Positions 18,757 to 26,281 of a stretch of DNA of 64,000 nt are shown here, piece after piece. Made by a program: the position numbers and the translations under genes. Origin of the DNA: an uncultured Caldilineaceae bacterium (lineage in GTDB: Bacteria; Chloroflexota; Anaerolineae; Caldilineales; Caldilineaceae); contig OY282381.1 in assembly GCA_958295915.1 (NCBI GenBank), forward strand, positions 4,956,001 to 5,020,000, in the 5' to 3' direction. Positions within the stretch are counted from its first letter, which is position 1; every line of letters begins with the position of its first letter. The notes under the pieces are model-generated. The model was not told where the DNA came from. It searched no databases and saw only the letters and a list, made by a program, of their open reading frames with translations.

Positions 18757-19522
18757 CGACCTGAAAACCGCGGTGCGGCAACAATTCGATCGGGTGGCGG
18801 CGAACTATCGCACGAGCGCTGTGCATGCGCAGGGCCAAGATCTGCCGGTGATGGTGGAGGCCGCGGCCCTGCGCGGCGGCGAACGAGTGCTGGATGCAGG
18901 CTGCGGCGCAGGACACACCGCAGCGATCTTTGCGCCCCATGTGGCGGAAGTCGTAGCTCTGGACTTCACGGCGTCGATGCTGCGTCAGGTGGAGGTTCTG
19001 GCCCAGGAACGGAGGCTGGCGAACATCACCACGCGGCTCGGGGATGTAGAGTCGCTGCCGTTTGCGGACGCTACGTTCGATCTGGTGGTTTCCCGTTACA
19101 GCGCGCATCACTGGCTGCGCCCACAGCAGGCGCTCTGTGAGTTTCGCCGGCTCCTGCGTCCTGACGGGCAGGTGATCCTCAGCGATGTGGTGGGCCTCGA
19201 TGACCCCATTTGCGATACCTATCTGAATGCCATCGAGCTACTGCGAGATCCATCCCACGTGCGCAATTATACACTTGAGGAGTGGCGGACATTTTTCAAC
19301 ACCGCAGACTTTCAGACGGGGATCATCTTCCCCTTCCGCATCTGCCTGGAGTTCGAGGACTGGACTGAACGCATGGCAACAGCAGAGGTGAATCGGGCCG
19401 CCATCCGCGCCTTGTATGACGCCGCGCCGGCCGAGGTAAAGGAAGCGCTTCACATAGACGGGAAGGGCCATTCGCTCCGCTGCGCGGTTTTGCGGGGCAT
19501 ACTGAACCCCAGCAGTCAGTAA
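18743..19522 (+). CDS. Class I SAM-dependent methyltransferase (UbiE/Methyltransf_11 type)
   Basis: About 259 residues. Motif I is VLDAGCGAGHTAAIFA, followed by VVALDFTASML and the post-I acidic motif GDVESLPFADATFDLVVSRYSAHHW, then LRPDGQVILSDVVG. This is the usual arrangement of small-molecule C- or O-methyltransferases. Three ATGs in frame (18734, 18743, 18749) overlap the end of the M20 gene. I chose 18743, but the choice is not decisive; homology starts at DLKTAVRQQFDRVAANY. It probably shares a transcript with the M20 gene. Substrate unknown. Confidence 0.8.
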   Translation: MAMGSDLKTAVRQQFDRVAANYRTSAVHAQGQDLPVMVEAAALRGGERVLDAGCGAGHTAAIFAPHVAEVVALDFTASMLRQVEVLAQERRLANITTRLGDVESLPFADATFDLVVSRYSAHHWLRPQQALCEFRRLLRPDGQVILSDVVGLDDPICDTYLNAIELLRDPSHVRNYTLEEWRTFFNTADFQTGIIFPFRICLEFEDWTERMATAEVNRAAIRALYDAAPAEVKEALHIDGKGHSLRCAVLRGILNPSSQ

Positions 19523-19580
19523 CTGCAGGTGCCCGAAACGAAAAACCAGAATCTATTTTCAAGTTTCGAGGAGGTCTGAA

Positions 19581-20549
19581 GTGACACCAGTACCCATTCT
19601 CTATGTAGGAACGATCGGACAGAGCGTATGGCGTAGCCAGGACGGTGGCGCATCTTGGCAACGGGCCACCGAAGGTCTATTTCTAGAGGCGGATATTCGC
19701 GCCATTGCTGTACGCCCGGATAATTCAGCCGTTCTGTTTGCCGGCTCCGGAGCCGGCCTCTACCGTTCGACAGACGGCGGCGATTCCTGGAAATTTATCG
19801 ATTCACCCATGAACGACCTGCAAATCTGGACGCTCGCCATTCACCCCGAAAGCCCGGACACGATGTACGCCGGCGCCTGTCCCTCGGCCCTCTACCGCTC
19901 CCACAACGGTGGCGATACCTGGCATAAGCTCACTGTGGAGCTCGCGGCGGAGTGCCCCGGCGTGCCGATTGTCCCAAGGGTGACGAGCATTCTCATCGAC
20001 CCGGAAGATGCCCAGACCGTGTACGCTGGAATCGAAATCGACGGCATGCGCATCAGCCGGGACGGCGGCAGTTCCTGGAGCGCCGGCAACGAAGGCCTGT
20101 CCAGCCAAGACATTCACGGGCTCGCTCTTGTGCCGGGCGCGCCCAAAACCCTGGTCGCCAGCACCAATAACGATGTATGCGTAACCACAGATATGCTCAA
20201 CTGGACGCCACTGAATGTCGGGGCGCACTATCCCTGGCCCTACTGCCGGGGTATCCTGCATCTATCGAACGGAGATAGCCAGATCTGGGTGGGGGCTGGC
20301 AATGGCCCGCCTGGGAATCAGGGCGGCCTGTTCTATAGCGACGATCTGGGCAAGTCGTGGCAACGGGCGGATCTGGGAGGCGATGCCAACAGCACCATCT
20401 GGGCACTGGCCCACAACCCTGCCTTCCCCGACTGGCTGGTGGTTTACAGCGTGGCCGGACAGCTCTACCGCAGCACAGACCGCGGACATACCTGGACGAA
20501 ACTGTCGCGTGAGTTCGGCGAAGTGCGTGCTGTAGCCTTGGCAGCGTAG
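19581..20549 (+). CDS. BNR/YCF48-type beta-propeller protein
   Basis: 322 residues with repeated Asp-box motifs: SQDGGASW, STDGGDSW, SHNGGDTW, SRDGGSSW, SDDLGKSW and STDRGHTW, each in a four-stranded blade. This indicates a six- or seven-bladed beta-propeller of the sialidase/photosystem-assembly (YCF48) type. No catalytic sialidase residues are evident and there is no signal peptide, so a non-enzymatic or unknown role is likely. GTG at 19581 has GAGGAGG seven bases upstream. The preceding 50 bases contain a partial copy of repeat E. Confidence 0.75.
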   Translation: MTPVPILYVGTIGQSVWRSQDGGASWQRATEGLFLEADIRAIAVRPDNSAVLFAGSGAGLYRSTDGGDSWKFIDSPMNDLQIWTLAIHPESPDTMYAGACPSALYRSHNGGDTWHKLTVELAAECPGVPIVPRVTSILIDPEDAQTVYAGIEIDGMRISRDGGSSWSAGNEGLSSQDIHGLALVPGAPKTLVASTNNDVCVTTDMLNWTPLNVGAHYPWPYCRGILHLSNGDSQIWVGAGNGPPGNQGGLFYSDDLGKSWQRADLGGDANSTIWALAHNPAFPDWLVVYSVAGQLYRSTDRGHTWTKLSREFGEVRAVALAA

Positions 20550-20586
20550 CGCAGCGCGCTTGCCGTCCAGACAACTATGCCCGACC

Positions 20587-20610
20587 GACGCGGGCCGAAA
20601 GGCCCGCGTC
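20587..20610. terminator. Perfect GC-rich hairpin between convergent genes
   Basis: GACGCGGGCC-GAAA-GGCCCGCGTC: a ten-base-pair perfect stem with a GAAA loop, located between the BNR gene (plus) and the toxin/antitoxin remnant (minus). There is no clear T-run on either strand, so it may be a bidirectional terminator or a REP-like element. The RelE-like reading frame loses similarity at this point. Confidence 0.45.
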
Positions 20611-20617
20611 ACGGTAT

Positions 20618-20699
20618 CTTTCTGACGGATGCGGTCAGGTACATCTCGCAACTGTCGCCGAACCCGTCTTTCCAGATCAAGCCGGTACAGATTCGCCAC
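20618..20699 (-). pseudogene. 5' fragment of a RelE/ParE-like toxin gene
   Basis: Starting at GTG 20699, overlapping the antitoxin stop by 23 bases, the frame reads VANLYRLDLERRVRRQLRDVP and then DRIRQK. This resembles the first strand and helices of RelE/ParE toxins (YxLxxxxxxxRxLRxLP). Beyond about residue 27 the similarity stops and the GC hairpin at 20587-20610 follows. The catalytic C-terminal half is therefore absent. The antitoxin-then-toxin order and overlap are typical of relBE/yefM-yoeB operons, which supports the reading. Confidence 0.5.
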
Positions 20700-20976
20700 G
20701 GGCCAAAGCTTTTAGCTCTGCGACATCCACAGGTTCAAAATCTGTTTCTCCCCTCTCCGCTTCCAATTCCACAGTGAGCGCAGTGATCAGATCATCTTGC
20801 TCTTCCAACCTTTCCAGAAGCTGATTCCACACGGCAGGTTGCACAAGCACCCCCGCTGCATGCCCGTGATGGGTAAACAGGAGTGGCCCCTTGTTGAGTG
20901 TGGCGAAGATCTTGCTTTGGTCACGACGCATACTACTGGCCGGCAAGGTCGTCATTACGGGAAAAATATCACTCAT
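20677..20976 (-). CDS. Phd/YefM-type antitoxin (orphan)
   Basis: 99 residues. The N-terminal DNA-binding part reads LPASSMRRDQSKIFATLNKGPLLFTHHGHAAGVLVQPAVWNQLLERLEE, matching the Phd/YefM fold (ASxxR ... L..GP..I...G.P.AVL). The C-terminal 40 residues are the toxin-binding tail, acidic and helical. Antitoxins of this family repress their own promoter and neutralise a RelE/Doc/YoeB toxin. The expected toxin gene directly downstream is truncated, so this is likely a leftover or a solitary regulator. Confidence 0.8.
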   Translation of the reverse strand: MSDIFPVMTTLPASSMRRDQSKIFATLNKGPLLFTHHGHAAGVLVQPAVWNQLLERLEEQDDLITALTVELEAERGETDFEPVDVAELKALARGESVPA

Positions 20977-20997
20977 CTCACTCTCCTGATACCGACT

Positions 20998-21066
20998 GTG
21001 ATTCTCCTGATTCAGATGATGGACAGGATAAAATCATAGTCGATATTCACACAAATCATATGCCTG
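20998..21066. repeat. Repeat B (uninterrupted copy)
   Basis: Begins GTGATTCTCCTGATTCAG, continues GATGGACAGGATAAAATCATAGTC and ends close to the aldolase stop. Part of a family with terminal GTGATTCTCC / GGATAATCAC inverted ends; other copies at 22990, 45998, 46460 and partial at 42735 and 58145. Confidence 0.6.
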
Positions 21067-21849
21067 TCAATCCTTACATCCCGCTCCCAATTGCCGGAAG
21101 GCTTCCACCCCCGGACGGAGGGAACCAAGCAACAGCTGATAATCAGGCCCGTAGCCTAAGAATGTAAAGCCTTGGGCAGCCCGCTGACGCAGTTCCTCCG
21201 GGCTGCCTGAACCGATGCCAATGGCTACATCGCCTGACCGACCAACGGCCAACGCGCGCTCGATCACAGCGTCGATCTCGGGCAAGGGCATATCAAACGG
21301 GTTCAACCCCATCGACAGACAGAGATCAAAGGCGCCGATATACAATACGTCAATGCCTGGCACGGCCGCAATCTCTTCCAGATTTTCCACTGCTTCTTGG
21401 GTCTCGAGGATCAGGGCAATCAACAGGTTGTCGTTGGCCTGGTTGAAGTAGTCCTCGTAGTCGATGGTGTACTGTGACGCGCGCAATGGCCCGAAACTCC
21501 GGGTTCCTTGTGGGGGATAGCGGGAAGCGCGCACGATGGCTCGGGCTTCGGCTGCTGTCTTTACCATGGGAACGGCGATCCCCATGGCGCCTACATCCAG
21601 CGCCCTTTGAATGAAGACAGGATCGGCTGACGGGATGCGCGCCATCGGGATGGTCTCAGCGCCATTCACAGCCATGAGTATATGCTCCACCTCGGCCATG
21701 TCCAGGGCATTGTGCTCCATTTCGATCAGCAGCCACTCGCAGCCGGCATGGGCCAGGAGTTCGGCGATAGTGGGGCTGCCCATACCCATAAAACATCCGA
21801 AAGTCTGTTGGCCGCTGCGCACCTTCTCACGCACCGTATTGGATCGCAT
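21067..21849 (-). CDS. HpcH/HpaI aldolase family protein (copy 1)
   Basis: About 260 residues of the 2-keto-3-deoxy-sugar-acid / HpaI class II aldolase family. It begins MRSNTVREKVRSG and carries GCFMGMGSPTIAELLAHAG, the EMEHNALD segment with the metal-binding/catalytic region, VGAMGIAVPMVKTAAEA, TRYPP-like RYPPQGTRSFGP, and the ETQEAVENLEEIAAVPGIDVLYIG metal-ligand stretch. It would cleave 2-keto-3-deoxy acids into pyruvate and an aldehyde. ATG at 21849 has AAGGAG before it; the longer frame to 21903 runs through repeat C and is rejected. It lies nine bases from a Gfo/Idh/MocA gene region, suggesting a sugar-acid catabolic unit. Confidence 0.8.
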   Translation of the reverse strand: MRSNTVREKVRSGQQTFGCFMGMGSPTIAELLAHAGCEWLLIEMEHNALDMAEVEHILMAVNGAETIPMARIPSADPVFIQRALDVGAMGIAVPMVKTAAEARAIVRASRYPPQGTRSFGPLRASQYTIDYEDYFNQANDNLLIALILETQEAVENLEEIAAVPGIDVLYIGAFDLCLSMGLNPFDMPLPEIDAVIERALAVGRSGDVAIGIGSGSPEELRQRAAQGFTFLGYGPDYQLLLGSLRPGVEAFRQLGAGCKD

Positions 21850-21864
21850 CTGATAGCTCCTTGT

Positions 21865-21916
21865 GTAGGGGGCTGGCTTTGCGCCTGCCTTGGGCAACCA
21901 CAAGGGTTGCCCCTAC
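21865..21916. repeat. Repeat C (GTAGGGG...CCCCTAC palindromic element)
   Basis: Bounded by GTAGGGGGC and GTTGCCCCTAC, with internal inner palindromes (TTTGCGCCTGCC and GGGCAACC/GGTTGCCC). Related copies at 35629-35667 and 38939-38971, and a shorter relative inside the first DNA methyltransferase at about 41540. Confidence 0.6.
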
Positions 21917-22956
21917 GTGCCCGCCCGCAGATCCACAGGCCGTCCTGTACGGATCGATTCGTGCACGGCATCGATGGCCCGCATGTTACCCAGGCTGAAT
22001 TCGGGTGGAATGCGATGGGGCGCATTCGTCGCCAGACAGTCACAGATATGGTGGAGTTGCAGGTCAAACTGGTTCACGGATGTAAAGTGATATACTTCCG
22101 TGTTGAAATTGTCATAGTAGACATGAACACTGGCCGGCAGATCTTCCTTTTCCACGAACTCCTGCTCCCGCGCACTGCGCTGGTCGAACGGCAAGTCCAT
22201 CCGAATCCAGCCGCGCGTGCCCAGGATCTGGGTCGCCTGACAGTAACCGTATTCGTAGCTGGATGTCAACTGCGCCGTCATGCCCCCTGGAAATTGCAGC
22301 AAGATCGCGGCCGACATCTCCACATCCACGTTCTCGATGAATGAGCCTGTCGCATAGACGCGCCGAGGCTCTGCGTCGAACAGATAGCGCGCGAAGTGAA
22401 TCAGATAGCCGGCCGTATCGAATACGGAGCCGCCGCCACGCGCCCGATTGTAGCGCCAGTTCGCGCTGGAAGCAAAGCGAATCAAGGGCGAAGAAAATAC
22501 GCTGTGGATCGACATTGGCTTGCCAATACGTCCAGAGTCGATAAGTTCTTTGGTTCTGAGATGCTGCGGGTCGTGTCGCCACTTGAAGCCCTCGGCCAAG
22601 AGAATGCCATGCTCGCGGGCAACCGCGATCATCTCCTCGCATTCAGCCGCGCTGACGCTGATGGGTTTCTCGATCAAGATGGCCCGCGCCTTGCCCGTAT
22701 TGGCTACGGTGTTGCACACTTCGGCATGATAAACGCCCCACGTAGACACGATAACGATATCGAGATCCTCTTTATTCAGCATCTCCTGCGGGCGCGTATA
22801 GCGGCGGGACACATCAAACTCATCCCCAAATCGTTGCAGCGCCTCAGTAGAGATATCGCAGATGGCAACCAGTTCCGCTTGTTCGACATGGCGACAGGCC
22901 CGGCCATGGTCACGCGCGTTCTCGCCTGTTCCGATGATGCCCACTCTGTATGTCAT
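21913..22956 (-). CDS. Gfo/Idh/MocA family oxidoreductase
   Basis: 347 residues. The N-terminal Rossmann fold opens with YRVGIIGTGENARDHGRA, and the conserved EKPISVSAAECEEM motif carries the EKP lysine of the family. A C-terminal beta-sheet domain follows (YNRARGGGSVFDTAGYLIHFARYLF with the GG..D..xH pattern). The family oxidises or reduces sugars and sugar-acids with NAD(P). A GGGGGG run precedes the ATG. Together with the adjacent aldolase it suggests processing of a sugar acid. The C-terminal few residues overlap the edge of repeat C. Confidence 0.85.
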   Translation of the reverse strand: MTYRVGIIGTGENARDHGRACRHVEQAELVAICDISTEALQRFGDEFDVSRRYTRPQEMLNKEDLDIVIVSTWGVYHAEVCNTVANTGKARAILIEKPISVSAAECEEMIAVAREHGILLAEGFKWRHDPQHLRTKELIDSGRIGKPMSIHSVFSSPLIRFASSANWRYNRARGGGSVFDTAGYLIHFARYLFDAEPRRVYATGSFIENVDVEMSAAILLQFPGGMTAQLTSSYEYGYCQATQILGTRGWIRMDLPFDQRSAREQEFVEKEDLPASVHVYYDNFNTEVYHFTSVNQFDLQLHHICDCLATNAPHRIPPEFSLGNMRAIDAVHESIRTGRPVDLRAGT

Positions 22957-22989
22957 CGATTCCCCCCTGTTCGATCACGAATTCATGCT

Positions 22990-23056
22990 GTGATTCTCCT
23001 GATTCAGATGATGAACAGGATCATGATCAATTCTGGATAATCACATGAATGATAGT
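22990..23056. repeat. Repeat B (uninterrupted copy with both ends)
   Basis: GTGATTCTCCTGATTCAG ... CTGGATAATCACATGAATGATAGTC. The ends are inverted repeats (GTGATTCTCC versus GTGATTATCC read from the other strand). The P450 stop lies at its edge. It is a clean reference for the composite copies near 46 kb. Confidence 0.65.
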
Positions 23057-24268
23057 CTAAAATTGAACAACCAGAGACTTCAGCCCGCGAAAGACGATCT
23101 CCTCTCGCCACTCGATTCTGTCGTCCCCCAAGCGCAGCGCGGGGAACCGGCGCAGAAGCGCGTTGAAGGCGATGGCTGCCTCCATGCGAGCCAGCGGCGC
23201 GCCTATACAGAAGTGGATACCATATCCGAAGGCGATGTGACGGTTGGATTGGCGGGTGATGTCGAGACGATCCGGATCGGGAAATGCGGCCGGATCCCGG
23301 TTGGCCGCGCCCAACATTTGGGCGACAAGCTGTCCGCGACCGATCCGCTTGCCACGGAATTCAATATCTTCAGCAGCCACGCGCCAGTTGCGTTGGAACG
23401 GAGTTTCATAGCGTAGCAGCTCCTCGACCGCCAGCTCGATCAACGTTGGATCCGCGCGCAGCCGGCCTAGTTGTTCAGGATGGCGCAACAGAGACAGCAG
23501 ACCGCTCCCAATCAGATTCATGGTCGTTTCAAAACCAGCTGTGATCAAAGTCTGATATGTTGTCACCAGTTCATCTTCTTGCAGCCTGTCCCCCTGTTCT
23601 TCAACCGCGACCAGCGCGCTGAGCAGGTCGTCTTGTGGCTCCTGACGCCGTTGCGCGATCAGCCGACGCAGGTATGCGCGCAAGTGCAGAAAGCTGGGCA
23701 GACCTCGTTCAATGTTGGCGGGCGTGGTATGACCGCTTGCGGTCAATTCGTTGATGCCGTCGTTCCAATACCGAAACTGTTCATGGTCTGCCGCCGGTAT
23801 CCCCAGTATCTGGCTGATGATTGCGACCGGAAGCGGGTAGGCGAAATCGCGCATGACATCCATCTGTCCAGCTGGCTGAACGGCATCGAGCAGATCGTCC
23901 ACGATGACCTGAATACGCGGGCGCAGGCTCTCCATCGCCCGCGCTGTGAATACCTTGCTCACCAAGGCTCGCAGCCGAGTGTGGTCTGGCGGGTCGGAGT
24001 GAATGAGACCCACAGAGTAGTGATCGTAGATCGGTCTGGCTTTCTCTCGCACCGCTTCTGGCAGACGGTCGAGAGACAGCGCATGCCGGCCCGCATTCGA
24101 GAAGCGGCGTGGATCGCGCATGGTGGCGACGACATCATCATAGCAGGTGAGAACCCAGCTTCCCATGATGTCGCTCCAATGCACCGGGTCTTCGGCGCGC
24201 AGCCGATGGTAAATGGGATAGGGATCTCTGTAGAACTCGGGCTTGCCCAGGTGTTCATCGAGTGTCAT
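23057..24268 (-). CDS. Cytochrome P450
   Basis: About 403 residues of a bacterial CYP. The I-helix AGFETTMNLIG carries the oxygen-activation Glu-Thr pair. The K-helix ExxR is seen as EELLRYETP, and the haem loop is FGYGIHFCIGAPLARME with the axial cysteine at about residue 351. Typical soluble bacterial length, no membrane anchor; needs ferredoxin partners not seen here. ATG at 24268 has AAGGGA about nine bases upstream; the longer frame begins at GTG 24286. Substrate unknown. Confidence 0.9.
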   Translation of the reverse strand: MTLDEHLGKPEFYRDPYPIYHRLRAEDPVHWSDIMGSWVLTCYDDVVATMRDPRRFSNAGRHALSLDRLPEAVREKARPIYDHYSVGLIHSDPPDHTRLRALVSKVFTARAMESLRPRIQVIVDDLLDAVQPAGQMDVMRDFAYPLPVAIISQILGIPAADHEQFRYWNDGINELTASGHTTPANIERGLPSFLHLRAYLRRLIAQRRQEPQDDLLSALVAVEEQGDRLQEDELVTTYQTLITAGFETTMNLIGSGLLSLLRHPEQLGRLRADPTLIELAVEELLRYETPFQRNWRVAAEDIEFRGKRIGRGQLVAQMLGAANRDPAAFPDPDRLDITRQSNRHIAFGYGIHFCIGAPLARMEAAIAFNALLRRFPALRLGDDRIEWREEIVFRGLKSLVVQF

Positions 24269-24294
24269 AGGCCGCATTCCCTTCACTGCAGTTT

Positions 24295-24360
24295 TTCGTT
24301 GTCAGTTTCCAGTAGTCAGTGAACTGCAGTTACTCGAAACGAAAAATCAGAAACTTCCCA
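24295..24360. repeat. Repeat E (CAGTTTTTCGTT / AACGAAAAATCAG)
   Basis: An imperfect inverted repeat upstream of the P450 gene: AGTTTTTCGTT on one side and AACGAAAAATCAG on the other, joined by CAGT-rich spacer. A half copy (GTAACTGCAGGTGCCCGAAACGAAAAACCAG) lies at 19518-19550 before the BNR gene. Confidence 0.5.
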
Positions 24361-24371
24361 GGCGCCCGCCC

Positions 24372-25274
24372 CTACGATTTGATCCCGGAGTAGGCCATCG
24401 TATCGAGGACACGGCGCTGCATGAATATGAACAGCAACACCGGGGGCAGCAACACCAGAAAAGCCGCCGCAAACACTGCCCCGTAGCGGGCCACGCTCGT
24501 AGCGCCACTGCCGATAGTCTGCATCGCCAGGGTCAGCGTTTTCATCGATTCACTGCGGGTGAAGATCAAAGGGGTGAAATAGTCGTTCCAGGTTGGAATG
24601 AAGCTGAAGATCGCCAGAGTGGCCCAGGCTGGACGGGTGAGGGGCATCATGATCCGCCAGAAGATGCGCAGTTCTCCCGCCCCATCGATGCGCGCGGCTT
24701 CGAGTAGTTCCGTGGGTACGCCTTCCATGAACTGTTTCATCAGAAATAACCCCAGGGGCAGGGCCAGGTTGGGGATGATCAATGCGCCAAAGGTGTCGAT
24801 CATGCCCAGTTTGTTGACAATCAGATAGCGTGGGATCTGGGTCACCTCAGGCGAGAACATGAGAGCCGAAATGACCACGGAAAAGATAAAATTTTTGCCC
24901 CATAAAGGATATTTCGCCAGGGGGTAGGCCGCCAAGGAACCGAGCAGCACTGTGCCCACCATGACCGATAGGCTGGTAACGACGGTGTTGAATATGTTGC
25001 GGGAAAAGGGGACCGTCATGCTCGATGTCGCCAAGACCAACTGCTGAAAGTTGTCGGTCGTCGGCCGGCGCGGGAAAAGGGGCGGTGGAAACAGAAACAA
25101 CTCCTCCAGAGGCTTAAAGGCAAAGGAGACCGTGTAGACCAAGGGGATAATCATGGCCATAGCGAAAGGGAGTATCCAGATATAGGTCCAGTTCAGGCGC
25201 AGCCGTCGAATTGCAAGGGCTGGTTGAGAAGAAGTGAGAGGGTATTCTCTCTCCTCAGTTGGTTGGGTAGCCAT
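24372..25274 (-). CDS. Carbohydrate ABC transporter permease (MalG/CUT1 type)
   Basis: 300 residues with six membrane helices and the MalG-type EAA loop (ELLEAARIDGAGELRIFWRIMMPLTRPA), which contacts the transporter ATPase. An N-terminal ILPFAMAMIIPLVYTVSFAFKP helix follows a basic cytoplasmic segment. It starts five bases after the stop of its MalF-type partner. Last gene of the long minus-strand carbohydrate operon running from 35.7 kb. No ATPase gene is present, so a shared MsmK-like ATPase elsewhere is probable. Confidence 0.9.
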   Translation of the reverse strand: MATQPTEEREYPLTSSQPALAIRRLRLNWTYIWILPFAMAMIIPLVYTVSFAFKPLEELFLFPPPLFPRRPTTDNFQQLVLATSSMTVPFSRNIFNTVVTSLSVMVGTVLLGSLAAYPLAKYPLWGKNFIFSVVISALMFSPEVTQIPRYLIVNKLGMIDTFGALIIPNLALPLGLFLMKQFMEGVPTELLEAARIDGAGELRIFWRIMMPLTRPAWATLAIFSFIPTWNDYFTPLIFTRSESMKTLTLAMQTIGSGATSVARYGAVFAAAFLVLLPPVLLFIFMQRRVLDTMAYSGIKS

Positions 25275-25279
25275 ATCAA

Positions 25280-26281
25280 TCAGTCCTCAGATGAAAATAG
25301 ACGCAAACAGACACGCCCCAGCATGAAGGTGAAGGCGAATAATAGTACGGCAATGGCCGATGCATACCCCATCTCGAAGCGAATGAAGGCATAGTCGTAG
25401 AGGTGGGTGATGATGACGTGACCGGCATAGAGCGGGCTGGGAAACCCCACCAAAGCCACGGCTACCTGAAAGACGGCAAATGAGTTGACGATGCTGATCA
25501 CTGTGCCAAAGAGAAGCTGGGGCCGCATGATTGGCAATGTGATCTTGATGAGTTCAACCCAGACATTGGGCACGCCATCCATTTTGCCCGCTTCGTAAAG
25601 CTCTTTGGGCACGGTTTGCAGACCGGCCAGAAAGACCAGAAAACCGGTGCCCAGGCTCATCCAGAGCGAGACGACAATGATGGCCGGCATGATATAGACC
25701 TGCTCAGCCAGGAACTGGATCGGTTCATCCAGCGCGCCCAGTCTGATCAGAGCGTTGTTGAGTGTGCCGTAGCGGTCGCCGCTGAGGAGTATGCGCCACA
25801 CAAAAGCGGCGGCGATGGCGCTGCCGATGGAGGGTGTGTAGAAGGCGAGGACGTATAGGCTGCGAAAGCGCATGCGGTTGAGTAGCCAGGCCAGGAGGAA
25901 GGAGGCGATGAAGGAGACGGGCCCCGTGATGAAGGCAAAGGTGAGGGTGTTGCCAATGGCGATCAGGAAGATTTCGTCGTCCACCAGCAGCGCCCGATAG
26001 TTGGTCCAACCGATCCAGTGGGGCGCTTCCAGGATGTTGAAGTAGGTGAAGCTGAGATAGATGGCGCTCATGACCGGCCCGACCACGAAGATCAGGAACA
26101 GTAGAAGATAAGGCGCCATGAACGCGTAACCGATTAGCTGCCAGCGTCCCTCGCTGCGCATGCGCTCTTTTAGGGAGCCGAGAGGGTAGGAGTGAGAAGG
26201 GAGAGCCGAGAAGTAAGAGCCGTCCTCTCCTTTCTCTCTCCTCTTTTCTCTCTCCTCTTTTCTCTGGATCGGGGTTCTCAT
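25280..26281 (-). CDS. Carbohydrate ABC transporter permease (MalF/UgpA type)
   Basis: 333 residues starting at ATG 26281, which overlaps the stop of the large solute-binding protein (ATGA). The frame remains open further upstream but that part lies inside the upstream gene. After a charged N-terminal tail come six membrane helices beginning AFMAPYLLLFLIFVVGPVMSAIYLSF, and the EAA loop KELYEAGKMDGVPNVWVELIKITLPIMRP. It pairs with the MalG-type permease downstream. The Glu/Lys/Arg-rich N-terminal segment is unusually long. Confidence 0.9.
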   Translation of the reverse strand: MRTPIQRKEEREKRREKGEDGSYFSALPSHSYPLGSLKERMRSEGRWQLIGYAFMAPYLLLFLIFVVGPVMSAIYLSFTYFNILEAPHWIGWTNYRALLVDDEIFLIAIGNTLTFAFITGPVSFIASFLLAWLLNRMRFRSLYVLAFYTPSIGSAIAAAFVWRILLSGDRYGTLNNALIRLGALDEPIQFLAEQVYIMPAIIVVSLWMSLGTGFLVFLAGLQTVPKELYEAGKMDGVPNVWVELIKITLPIMRPQLLFGTVISIVNSFAVFQVAVALVGFPSPLYAGHVIITHLYDYAFIRFEMGYASAIAVLLFAFTFMLGRVCLRLFSSED

